DNA from: Thozetella sp. PMI_491
Taxonomy: Eukaryota; Ascomycota; Sordariomycetes; Chaetosphaeriales; Chaetosphaeriaceae
DNA length: 64,000 bases
Direction of reading: 5' to 3'
Assembly (NCBI GenBank): GCA_021432635.1
Contig: MU270104.1
Location: forward strand, 124,001-188,000
The position numbers were made by a program, and so were the translations under genes. Of this stretch, positions 45,131 to 56,549 are shown in pieces (position 1 is the first letter of the stretch; every line of letters starts with the position of its first letter). Under the pieces are notes generated by a model. That model searched no databases and was not told the DNA's origin. It saw nothing but the letters and a program-made list of their open reading frames with translations.

Positions 45131-47465
45131 ATGGCCGAACTCGACACGCTGGACGTCATCGTCCTGGCAGCGATCCTGCTGGGCACGGTGGCCTACTTCA
45201 CCAAGGGCAAGTTCTGGGCCGTAGCGAAGGACCCGTACGCGAGCTCCTTCGCCAACGCCAACGGCGCGAAAGCCGGCAAGACAAGAAACATTGTCGAAAA
45301 AATGGAGGAGTCGGGCAAGAACTGCATCATCTTCTATGGATCGCAAACCGGCACTGCTGAGGATTACGCCTCCAGGCTGGCCAAGGAGGGCAAGAGTCGC
45401 TTCGGCCTTGAAACCATGGTTGCCGACCTCGAGGATTACGACTACGACAACCTAGACACGGTCGGCAGCGACAAATTGGTCTTCTTCGTCCTGGCTACCT
45501 ACGGCGAGGGTGAGCCCACCGACAATGCTGTAGACTTTTACGAGTTCATCACTGGCGAGGACGTTGCGTTCTCGCAGAGCAACGAACCCGCCTTGGAGAA
45601 CCTGAACTATGTCGCTTTCGGCCTGGGAAACAACACCTATGAGCACTACAACTCCATGGTCCGCAACGTCGACAAGGCTCTCACGAAGGTGGGAGCCCAC
45701 CGCATCGGGGAGGCCGGGGAGGGAGACGACGGTGCGGGCACCATGGAGGAGGACTTCCTCGCTTGGAAGGAGCCCATGTGGACCGCCGTGGCAGAGAAGA
45801 TGGGCCTGGAAGAGCGTGAGGCTGTCTACGAGCCCATCTTTGGCATTGTTGACCGGGAGAATCTCACAAAGGACTCGGTCGAGGTCTACCTCGGCGAGCC
45901 CAACAAGATGCACCTCGAAGGCACCTCCAAAGGCCCGTACAATGCACACAACCCCTACATCGCCCCCATCGCCGAGTCCAAGGAGCTGTTCAACGTCAAG
46001 GACCGAAACTGCCTGCACATGGAAATCGACATCAGCGGATCGAATCTCAACTACCAGACTGGTGACCACATTGCTATCTGGCCCACGAATGCTGGCGACG
46101 AGGTTGACCGGTTCCTCGACGTCCTCAACCTCACCGAGAAGCGCCACAATGTCATCAGCGTCAAGGCCTTGGAGCCCACGGCCAAGGTACCGTTCCCGAC
46201 CCCGACTACGCTCGACGCCATCGTTCGCTACCACATGGAGATCAACGCGCCTGTCTCCCGTCAATTCATCGCTACCCTCGCTGCCTTTGCTCCCAACGAC
46301 GAAGCCAAGGCCGAGATGACTAAGCTTGGCAGCGACAAGGACTACTTCCACCAGAAGATCAGCAGCAGCTACCTTAACATTGCTCGTGCTCTGCAGATCA
46401 TCGGCAAGGGCGAGAAGTGGGCTAACATCCCCTTCTCCGCCATGATTGAAGGCGTTACCAAGCTGCAGCCCCGCTACTACTCCATCTCGTCGTCGTCGTT
46501 GGTCCAGCCCAAGAAGATCGCCATCACCGCCGTCATCGAGACTGCTCACATTCCGGGTCGCGAGGATGCGTTCCAGGGCGTCGCGACGAACTACCTGTTG
46601 GCCCTCAAGCAGAAGCAACACGGTGATCCCAACCCCAGTCCCTATGGCCTTACCTATGAGATCACTGGGCCCAGGAACAAATACGACGGCATCCACGTAC
46701 CTGTCCACGTCCGCCACTCCAACTTCAGGCTGCCTTCCGATCCTTCCAGGCCCGTCATATTAGTCGGCCCCGGTACCGGTGTCGCGCCCATGCGTGCCTT
46801 CGTTCAGGAGCGCGCGAAGCAGGTGGAGAACGGCGAGGATGTAGGCAAAACGATCCTGTTCTTCGGCTGCAGGAAACCAACCGAGGATTTCCTGTACGAG
46901 AAGGAGTGGGAGGTCAGTAATGTTCAACTTTTTTTTAATTCTGGTTTGAGGGGCGATTGCTCAACCCCTCCCGGGGCGGAGAGAAAATCTGGTGCTAACG
47001 GATATAACAGGAGTATAAGAAGATCATGGGTGATAAGTTTGAGCTTGTGACAGCCTTCTCCCGTCAAGGACCAAAGAAGGTCTACGTCCAGCATCGACTC
47101 AAGGAGATGGCGAAGGAAGTGAACAGCCTACTTGAGAAGAAGGCCTACTTCTACGTCTGCGGTGATGCAGCCAACATGGCGCGTGAAGTCAACACCGTTC
47201 TCGCCCAGATCATAGCCGAGCAGCGCGGCATCTCAGACGCCAAGGCCGAGGAGATGGTGAAGAATATGAGGGCCGCCAACCAATACCAGGTACGTTCTTC
47301 TGACTTTGACGCAAAAAGGAGTTCCCCTCAAGCCCCGCAGCCTTGTGCTGCTGCCAGCACATTGTTCCTGCAACCTAGGCCGGGATTTCCCTGTTCCTTG
47401 CTCTGCATCCTCAGAGCGAACAAATCATTAACCTGGTTTTTCTACAGGAGGATGTGTGGTCCTAA
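45131..47465 (+). CDS. NCP1: NADPH-cytochrome P450 reductase
   Basis: Three exons fit: 45131-46912, 47011-47289 and 47448-47465, giving 692 aa. An N-terminal membrane anchor (about 8-24) is followed by the FMN-binding flavodoxin domain with SQTGTAE (71-77) and ATYGEGEPTDNA. The connecting/FAD domain carries RYYSISSSS, and the NADPH site carries GPGTGVAPMRAF and VCGDAANMA. The protein ends EDVWS, whose tryptophan is the conserved C-terminal aromatic that stacks on FAD. The enzyme sits on the endoplasmic reticulum and passes electrons from NADPH to all microsomal P450s (for example CYP51 in ergosterol synthesis) and other haem proteins. The final 18-nt exon is essential for that tryptophan. No P450 gene is adjacent; the enzyme serves the whole cell. 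Confidence 0.97.
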
Positions 47466-50400
47466 ATGGCGCGAGGAAACTAATATGCCTGGAAAGCGGC
47501 GGCCAGCAGAGACAGCTGGCGGCGGGCGCGTGCATGCAAATGGGATAAAGGAGTCAGAGAGGGTGCTTTGGTTGCTTTTTACGCCTCTGGTACCCGTCTC
47601 GGCCGCTCCGGGTTTGGTCTACGCTGTTCACCTTTTTCATCCTAGACATGCTCTAGTTAACAAGATATGGCGACTTGTTCTCGCAGGTCGTCTAGTACCA
47701 ATAGCACACGAACCCCTGCCTCGTAGCTATATTTATATTTTCTTACATTTGCGATGGACAACATCCAGTGGTAGCGTCGGATTGGCGCGATCCCGGTGCC
47801 TCTTCAGCTTTCTCGAGATCGGGTAAATCGGAGGGGTGCAAGTCGGATCACTTGTTCGACCATCCGCACGGCTTCGGCGCGCATAAGGCGTAAAAAAGCA
47901 ATGCGAATTGTGATCAGTCATCAATGGCGTTGATCTGCAACCTCTGAACGTCCTGCATACTCTACATATAGCCCAACCCCAGCCTGGCCGAATAGTTTCG
48001 GGAAGCCGATGGTCGCGGCCTGGCCACTAGGAAGCCTGTGGATATGCCTAGAAAGTGGGTGAAGCTACCGGGCGAGGGTTGCCTGGTAAGCAGGCGGCAG
48101 AGCGCGAGAGCATTGCCTGAAGCAGAATTTCAGTCCATGCAGGCTACCCAGCTTCCCAAGTAGACTCGCAGGCTGACAACCGAGGGGGATATAGTCCCCA
48201 CCGGTCATACGTTTATCTCGATAACGGCTGAGATCCGGTTCATTAAGGGTGTGCCACCGAAGATCTCAAGATGCCGAACGCCCGGAACGAGCGTCGGAGC
48301 CTTACTCTGGCGATTGCACCGGCAGCACGATGGCAGCGCCTGTTCCCGGCTTCTGCGCAGATATATTGAAGAGATAGCTGACACTGAACAGTGTGATACA
48401 TGAGACAAAACGCTCCAGCAAGGTTTCTAGTTTACTATGTGAAAGGTCGCCACCGTTCCAGTGCGTGTTTCCTCAGCTTGTGAAGAGGATCGCCGGATTC
48501 CGTGAGCTTCTTTTCCCTTCGTTATTTCGGTGAAGACCCCTGGTGCATTCAGTCACTTATCTCCTGCAGCCGCCCGCGCCTCTAGCCTCCCCTTCTCTCC
48601 CTCATCCCCTCGCGTCCTGACCCACTCACACGATCCCATCCCCGGGCTTGGTCTAGGACATAGTCGACGACAGGAGATGCCTCCAGGCCTGCATTCTGGA
48701 TTGCTTTTTCCCCACGCGAAGGCGACGCAAACAACCCTCGTTCCTCCTTAACAGGGGATGACCATGTCGATCACAAGACGCGATTGTTCTCCCCTCTCCT
48801 TGAGACGAACAAGCTCCTGAACTTCTAGTGTCTGCTACTCCGGAACCCCCCCCCCCCCCCCACTACCGCCCGCGTTCTTCCAGAGGGCCCCGACTCCTCC
48901 ATACCTATCCACTCGAAGTTTAGCTGCTTATGTTTCAACAGACTGCTTAGGTTGGCAATAACGCCATTGCGATATGAACACACACCTTGAGCCTGGCTGT
49001 CGAGTATGCCATGTTGGTGTCGCATCACGCACCATGATCCCGGGGCCGTAGCCATGGCAAACAGTCCAGCTTCGAATGTTCTAGTGTTGTGGGATTCTCC
49101 TTGCTTTTGCAAACTTGTGAGACACTAGGGGAGCTAGCATTGGGTGTAGATAGACCGAGTGCCAACTCCTGCACCGCCTCTTGTGTCGAGGTGCACTTTA
49201 TCCCGTGCCAAACGAATAGTCACTTCTGGGAGTTGCCGTCCCACCCCCCGGGGAAGCCATCCGACCAGCCCTCGCCTCTGTCCTTCCTCGTCACCCCCAG
49301 ACATGTGTGTCGCTTCCCTTCTCACCATCTCGCCTCGATCAGCGCCACTCCTGCAGTGGCCGTCATATATCAGAACCATGTGACGTCTATTGGCCTAGCT
49401 GCCTTGAATCATTACCCCCAACTCAACCCTCCCCCATCCTCCTGTGCCAGCCCGGTCTCGTTTGCGACCAGGTTGATGGGCCAAGAACGGTGGCCAAGCC
49501 CTAGAGCCGGTGTTGCTCCTGATAGGTTGATTTCATAGCCACCAGCAGCTATCCAAGCGAAGCTGGCCTAGCCAGAGAAGAAACCCCTACAATTTCGCCT
49601 CCAGCCTCCTTGGTTTCTTTCTCTGGCCCTCTGCCTAACTTATATATAATGACCAGTCCGCAAGGCTTTCTCACTTCGCTTTATCCTCCAGACTTTTCGG
49701 TCTGTGTTATCTCAATATCCCATGCTTCTTCTTGATATCCCTATGCCTTCCTGCTGGTGTTGATATCGATCTCTAGCCACAGACATAGAGAGCAGTGCGT
49801 CATCATCGTGGTCATCCGCAAACGATAATCCGTGTTGCTGCTATCGTTACCCTACGGCTCGCGAGCTCATCACCTACTGCTCTGCCAACTCCCTTCCAAG
49901 ACACTAGTTGCAGATAGAGACCGCTGTGAGAGCCCAAGAGCCAGCTCCGTGGCTCGTGCTACTTTCACAACTCTCGAATTATGTAACTACCTTAAAGCAT
50001 GACCGAGGAATTCTGTCTGACTTAATGTAGTCTGTACCACTCTGAGTAGACTTCAGTCTCTACGGGGTGGCCTAGCTAGTCTATGATCTAGTTAAAACCC
50101 TAGCAAGTCAAAGTTCATCATCTACCTGCGCCAGCGACTGTCCTTCAACCAGCAACGAGGGGTTTTCTCACGGTGTGCTCTCCAGCTGTGACCCTTGGGG
50201 CCACACAACCTCTCACTCAAATATTCCACAGAGCTCCAGAGACACTCCGCATTACCATTAAGCAGCGCCTGGCACCATCTTATCTGTCTTTGAGCGCAGA
50301 GGTGGTCGTAAGGGCCTCAAGAGGATCTGAGAACACCCGTCTGGCGTCTCTTTTTTTTTTCCTTTTTTTTTAGAAAAAAAAGGCTGTAACGTACTAGCCA

Positions 50401-52026
50401 TGTCTGAAGAAGACAACAAACTCAGAAACTAATACAGCTGCGAAGAGTAAGAACTCGCTCCGAAGTGCCAAGGATCCCTTCAGATACCTCCAGACCGGTC
50501 ATCGGGAGTGGCCATCGGCTCCATTGACCCTACCTCTTTATCAGAGGACATCCTTGACCTGTCGGGTTTGTGTATATTGCTCGTCACCGTTCTTTCCTTC
50601 GTCAGGACCCCTGCACGCCATCCCCTAAGCTTGATTTCAGTCTCGCCATTGAAAAGGAAGGAACTCATCAGTACAGACATTCTCCAGCTTCGCATTTCGC
50701 AGAAGCGCTTGCAGTGATATTTCCGACGTAAGCACGCATCTCCTTCCTTTTCACGATTTCCCTTTCTCAAAGCCCCTCCTCCACCAACAGAGGACACTTG
50801 GTGTGATCACGGTGTTCTTACACTAAGAGAGGCGAGCTGCCTGCAAGTGCGCCATACTGATGCGCCCCTTCTATCGGGACTCGATTGCCTCCTTCCTCGA
50901 CTTGCTCAGCTGGGGTCCTTCCGAGCTCCCCCAACCGCAATGTCGGCAGTCTTTTTTTTAATTAGCATTTCTTCTGAAATCTGTTCCCTTCCTCTCTTCT
51001 CGATTCTCTCTCGATCGTTACAGCATCAACACATCCCAAACCACGTCAATCACCTCCCCTTCATCTTGCTGATAGCTTGATCTATCGTCTTACTCCCCTC
51101 CCCGCCTCCCATTTGCACTCGCTTGCATCAGAGTCTTTGGTTCTAACATTCATCAAGAGTCAGGAGTTCACCCATTCTCCTTCCTAGACGGCTTTTGCAG
51201 AATCCTTCTTGACTCTTTGAGCCTGTGCCATAACGCACCAGCGGTGAGTCTCTCATGTCCCTCATCGTCCTTTGTATGCGCCTCTTTTCCTTGTCCAAGG
51301 CAAGACATCGACACCACCTTGTCCGAAGGACAATCTCTCGGCCACTTTTCGAAAAATGACAAATTGACTCTCATTCAATCCACTGCCCCCGCCCCCCCCG
51401 GGCGATACTCTGATCGAATCTGACCATATCTCGAGCAGACTACTTTCCCTCATTCGGTCTGGCCTTGAGGTAAGTTGCCATTCTCCATTGATACGAAGAT
51501 CCTCTTCCCAACTCGAACCTCGAAACCTTCAATTCTACTCCTTGCCCGAAACTTTACTTTACACCTCTGGCACGGCAAATTGGCCAAAATAATCAGAGAT
51601 CAGACCGTCGCTGCATGAGTTAGATCAGGCGGCTGGCACGATCCAATCCTCCCCATCAGCACCATACTTGTCTGCCTGCAATGTAATGCCTGCCCTTTCA
51701 CCTCAGACCCACGATGAACCATTGCCCCGGCCGCGTCTATGTAATATTTTGAGGTTCCTCTAGCACCTTGCCATTAACTCCTAGTCACTCTGACTGCAGT
51801 GGCTTACTTTAACCTGTGCAATCACTCAAACTTCCCTCAAGACCAGCAGCTCAGCATCTATCTACCTGATCACCTGGATCACAGGTCATTGGCCCCCTCA
51901 ATTGACAGTTTGTACCACCAATCTTATGTACTCTGGTTCTTTCAGTACATGACTTCTCCGTTCTTATCAACCTGACTATCAGAGAGAGTTTGGCGAGCTA
52001 ATCAAGACAACTCTTGAGGTTTTACG
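47466..52026. other. Long spacer and 5' leader region upstream of the RRM gene
   Basis: This 4.6 kb has no supported coding gene. From about 50450 onward it is strongly pyrimidine-rich and looks like a long transcribed leader of the downstream RRM gene. It holds strong splice donors (GTGAGT at 51244 and GAG-GTAAGT at 51470) and acceptor-like sites (51437-51438, 51798-51799), suggesting 5' UTR introns. Other items are a C16 run at 48846-48861 and T-runs followed by an A-run at about 50350-50382. Confidence 0.5.
48846..48861. repeat. Homopolymer run of 16 C
   Basis: Sixteen consecutive C in the spacer after the P450 reductase gene. Such tracts slip during replication and sequencing, so the length may vary. 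Confidence 0.9.
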
Positions 52027-54031
52027 ATGACGTATCCTGCCCCTGGTATGTCCACGGACGTTGGCAACAACCGACACGCCAATTATCTAGCCTACGTCCA
52101 CGCTGCAGGCCCGGTGAATCAGCATGGAGCGGGTCCAGCCACTCTCGGTGGTGTCCAACACCAGAACGTCGCCATCGCTCGCGGCCAGATGGACGGCGCG
52201 GTTGCCAACGATGGCGTTGGAGCGGTCATGAACCAGTTCCGAAGTCTAGCTCTCCCCGGTCCCAACGCTGCTAATACCGGTGGCGTTGGTCCAGTTCCAG
52301 CCCACCCATATCACGACCACACCGTTGCCTACCAGGGCTACTCCCTCCCGGTGCACGTTGGCATGGCTCCCGAGAACGCCTACACATACAGCATGGCGGG
52401 GCAGTATCCGATGCACAACAACTATGCGCAGATTCCTCTCGCGTACCAGCCGGTTCCTTACACACCCGGCCGCGCCATTTCTGCCTATAACGACCGCAGC
52501 AGCGCCAGCGAAGTCCCCGGTTTGGAGGCTCGCCGCAGCTCTTATTCCACCACGGAGTCAACCCCTGCTACTCCCTTTTTCGGAAGCACCTCTGACCGCG
52601 GTGGAGCATCCCGCGTAGCCGTCTTGAGCTCCTCGTACAACACCCCTTCTCCGGAGCAGGTTTCTATCCCTACAAAGGGGTCTCAGCCGATCGAGGAAGA
52701 GATTATCAGCCTCCTGAAGCAAGACCCAGCAATTCCTGAGGCTGTTCCGGCGGTATTCACGCCAACTTCCCACGCCAAGTCGATAGATCAGTGCCTCGAG
52801 AACCGGATCCACGGGAACCGCAATGTCTACATTCGCGGTCTTCACCCCACCACGGATGATGAGCTCCTTCTTCGGTATGCTTCACGCTTCGGGGAGGTTG
52901 AGCAAAGCAAAGCCATCATTGACACGGCTACTGGAGCATGCAAAGGGTAAGCTGCCTTACACAATGCTATGTCTACTTAACTATTAACCTAGAGCTATAG
53001 ATTTGGGTTTGCGAAGTTTGTGGATGTTCGCAACTCGGAGAAGTGCATCAAGGGCTTCTTTGCGCTCGGGTACGAAGTGGGCTTCGCAAGGGTCGGTCTC
53101 CTTGTGGTATTTCATTCGCACAATTTGTCTAACTTGGAACAGGAGAGTTTCAATGCCCGTCTGAAGGCTGAAGGCGACGAGCACTCGACCAACTTGTATC
53201 TGTCGAATCTGCCTAAGTATCTAAATGAACAGGTAAGCGTCTTTGTTTCAAACAAAGCCCACGATGGCAAATCTGACGATTCGTGTCTTCAGGAGCTCAA
53301 TGCCATCTTCACTGGCTACACTGTTGCTTCGAGCAAGATACTCCGCGACAGCATGGGAAACAGCCGCGGTGTAGGGTTTGCTCGGTATGACGACGACGCC
53401 TGAGGGTATTTCCATATCGATTTTCATGCTAACGTACTGGCAACAGGTTCAACAGCCGGGAAGAGTGCGAGGATATCATACACAAATACCATGGCGTCAC
53501 TCTCGGCAAGGAGAACCAGCAGATCCAGATCCGCTATGCTGATACTCCCGCGCAGAAGGAGCTGAAGCGTATCACGGCTGAGCGACGCCAATTCCGAACT
53601 AATGAGTACAATATTGGCGCTTATGGCACTGCTGATGTTGGCATCCATCCGAGTATCTACAGCCAGCAGCCGTGGAACCGTCGTGCTGGCGGGGGGCCGC
53701 ATGTGTACGTGTGGTATTCCCGTAAGAAGCCATCACTACCAGGCTGACAATTCATTTAGATCCTACGTGCACTCCTCACGTGGAGCCGGTGCTGCGCAGG
53801 GAGGAGTGGGTCATGCTGTCAAGTTCTGTGACCCCTCCAAGCTGTGCGAGTGCCGCGAGCGCCATAGCCTTGTCTGAAACTAGATATTCTAACTGTTAGT
53901 ATAGGCAGAGTGTCACGGCTCCATCCTCCTCCGATGGATCGCTTGACGAGGGTGTGACAGTGGTCGACTCGCCTATTGTCGCGCACGGCAGCACTCAGTC
54001 CTCGCCTACTGCCAAGAAGGAGAAGCCGTGA
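52027..54031 (+). CDS. Tandem-RRM RNA-binding protein (MSSP/RBMS-like)
   Basis: Seven exons fit: 52027-52946, 53001-53091, 53143-53232, 53293-53384, 53447-53704, 53760-53822 and 53905-54031, giving 546 aa. The first 260 residues are low-complexity and Y/P/N/G-rich. RRM1 (about 265-340) carries NVYIRGL as RNP2 and KGFGFAKFVD as RNP1. RRM2 (about 352-430) carries NLYLSNLP and SRGVGFARF. A Q/R-rich region and an S/T-rich tail follow and end in KKEKP. The spacing and sequence of the two RRMs resemble the MSSP/RBMS single-strand-binding family, which in fungi includes post-transcriptional regulators of growth and development. The exact function is not assigned. The unusually long leader points to translational or transcriptional regulation. 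All six introns keep frame and lie within or between the RRMs and in the tail. Confidence 0.9.
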
Positions 54032-54696
54032 AGTGCACACGCCCGCGCTCTGCCATACAAATACCGCCCCAGATCATGGTTATCGTGACGCATCACTAGC
54101 TGAGCTGATATCGTTTTCTCATCTTGGAAGTTTCCGGGTTGGCAGCACCATCTCCCTCCTTACCCAATCTTGTCGATGGTGCAGACCTTGACGGCATGGC
54201 TGATGTTTCTTGCTGTTTGCTTTTTCTCAACACCAACCGCATACCTCTCGTTCACGCTTCTCGCGAGGAGACATATCTGTAAAGTCTCTGGGGCGAAGTA
54301 CGCATGATCATGGCGAAGTCAGGGTTACAGAACCGCGAGCCACGAAAATTTGCTTTTCTTGTACTTTGATCGATATGCCTGAGGACTTGTACTTACTCCC
54401 ATCTCGTGAGGAGGTCTGGTTGGGCAGCCAGTATTAGTTGAATGCAAAGTATTGATGCTATCTCTTGACATGTTGGATCGCATCTCACCGTGACTTGATC
54501 CGGGGCTTTGAACAGATAAATTAAGGCATCTGCAAGAAGATTGTCAAGTATGACCGAGTTTTGTACTAACTAGTTCGTTCTGGCCCTAAAAGATCTGAAA
54601 CGGATTCCTGGTGTCTATGCAAGCCAAATGTCGGCATCTTGTTTTTGTTTATGTCTCGAAAAATAGGCCGGTACTGCTAGAAGCAGCCGGGTCTGG
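54032..54696. other. Intergenic region between convergent genes
   Basis: Shared 3' flank of the RRM gene (+) and RIO2 (-). The sequence is moderately AT-rich with no recognised gene or repeat. Confidence 0.5.
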
Positions 54697-56020
54697 CTAA
54701 GTACCACTAACCACCAACCGCTCCATGCCTTCTTGGGTACTCTCGACAGCCTCAGCAAAATCATTCTCAACAGTGGTTCTCTGGTCTGATTCGTCTTGGG
54801 CATCCTCGTCGTCCTCGTCACTCTCATAGTCGTAGCCATCATCGCTTCTATCTTCGTTATCGCCACTGCGATCTCCATCGCCCTTCGACACTTCTTGTTG
54901 TTGGATCGCCGCCTCGAGATCCTTTGCCATCTTCTTCGTGAAGCCGGATGCTTCTGCCGTGGCATCAAGCCTCCGGGCACCATCTTTTCCAACCATCTTC
55001 TTGGCCTCTTTGAAGAATGGCCCTGGCTGTGTCGCCTGAAAGTGGAACCGTCTCTCGAAGAAGCGCTTGATACAGTTGACGTCGCGGTCAAAGTACATCT
55101 CGGCGTTCTGGTGCTCCATGGAGACCATTTGAGGGAAGTCGATAACAACCGGGGTCAGTATGACCATGTCTTTTCCCTCGCCATCATCGGCTTCTGATGC
55201 AATCTTTTCCTCCTTGATCAGGATATTGAACTCGTTGAAATCACCGTGAATTAGGCCATGCTTGGCCAAGCGTAAGATCAGAGAAATCAGATCAGCATAC
55301 AAACCGGCCGGATCTGGTACATCACTAATTTGCCGGAGGGGAAATGCGTCGATGAAGGCCATAACGATGGTGTGTCTGCTCTGCGCCAATGGATCGGGCA
55401 CTGGGAAGCCCTCTTCTTTAAGAGCCTTCATGAAGGCAAACTCTTTCATCGCGGCGAGCCGAGAGAGATACATCCAAGACCCCACCGATTGATTCTTCTT
55501 GAGGTAGTCTCGCTTGCTTTTGACTGTACGGAACGAGATACGGCCGAGGCGGTGGATCTTGAGTACGCGTTGGGTGCCGCGCTCGTCGGCGACCATCATG
55601 ATGTCGCTCTCCTTCCCAACTCCGATTCGGCTGCCAACACTGTAGACATCCTTCCGGGTCGCATACGTATGGAGGGCCAGGTAGTCGTAGCCGCCATAGG
55701 TCAGGCGGTACCCGTCGTACCGCGCCTCCTTCATGCGGGCTATGAGGCCAGCCTTGGCGAGGTTGGAAATGCTGCGGTGTACGCCACTGGCACCACCGCG
55801 TAGGCGGGAGAGCTTCTCTATTAGAGGAGTCGGGACGAGCTCGTGATTCTTGCTGCCGGTCTCGACCTGAGACGCCATAATACGTTAGAATTCGGGCATC
55901 CTAGAGCAAGGGGCAGCGAGGGGCAGCGAGGGGCCGAGTGGAGGGGGAGGTACGAACTGCTGTGAGAACTCTCCAGTCTTCAGACGCCAGGTGGCGCATG
56001 GACTTGGTGTCCAACTTCAT
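54697..56020 (-). CDS. RIO2: Atypical protein kinase/ATPase RIO2
   Basis: Two exons fit, in coding order 56020-55958 and 55866-54697, giving 410 aa. The N terminus MKLDTKSMRHLASEDWRVLTA, from exon 1, starts the RIO2-specific winged-helix domain (about 1-90). The kinase core has the nucleotide loop GVGKESD (about 103-109), the catalytic HGDFNEFN (about 228-235, catalytic Asp 230) and the metal-binding Asp of IDFPQM (about 264). The C terminus is acidic. Rio2 is an ATPase-type maturation factor of the 40S subunit, acting on cytoplasmic pre-40S particles before 20S rRNA cleavage. An internal ATG at 55878 would delete the first 21 residues of the winged helix and is rejected as the main start. 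The gene shares a 529-base divergent promoter with RPN1, a plausible co-regulation of ribosome and proteasome genes. Confidence 0.95.
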
Positions 56021-56549
56021 GGTGACTCGAGTCGCACGGTAGCGATACTGTGGGTGGTGCAGTCGGTCCGGACGAGGTCGCTCGTGTCTATCCCATACAG
56101 CGAAGGCTGCTTCCACCCCACCAAACTTTGTCGTCGAAAAAAGCTCGATAAGATGGTTAAGATAAGATTAGATCTTTTTGACAAGGTCACGGGGAAAGCT
56201 GTTGCTGGGGGTCCGGCAATTGGGGGTGGGGTTAGCTTTGAGGTGTGGCTTTAGGGAGTGAGCTGAGCCTCGCATGCTCCGTGCTCAGCTAGGCGGCAAA
56301 GCCTCGCGTAACCAGTGGAAGCTGCGAGCATTGCTAGTTTACAAACTGAGGGCCCGGGCCATCCTGATCACCTCAACAAAGCATCCAACCGCAATTCCCC
56401 ACGACACACCCCATCTTGGGCATTGAAGATATCTCTCGAGCTGACCCTTTTGTTTCTCCGCGACGGCCTGAGCATAACCCGGCTTTTATTTCCGCCCTTT
56501 CCTTCCTGCGACCGAAAGTAGCCTCTAGCTACCTGACCGACCTCCGACC
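56021..56549. promoter_or_regulatory. Shared divergent promoter of RIO2 and RPN1
   Basis: A 529-base spacer between the two start codons. It contains GGCGGCAAA at 56292-56300, which differs at one base from the yeast proteasome-associated control element GGTGGCAAA, 250 bases before the RPN1 ATG. No other strong element is recognised. The divergent arrangement is seen directly; co-regulation is inferred. Confidence 0.55.

Noticed and set aside
55867-55878. ATG at 55878 as the RIO2 start
   Set aside because: It would remove the conserved MKLDTKSMRHL start of the winged helix; those residues are encoded upstream at 55958-56020 and splice in frame.
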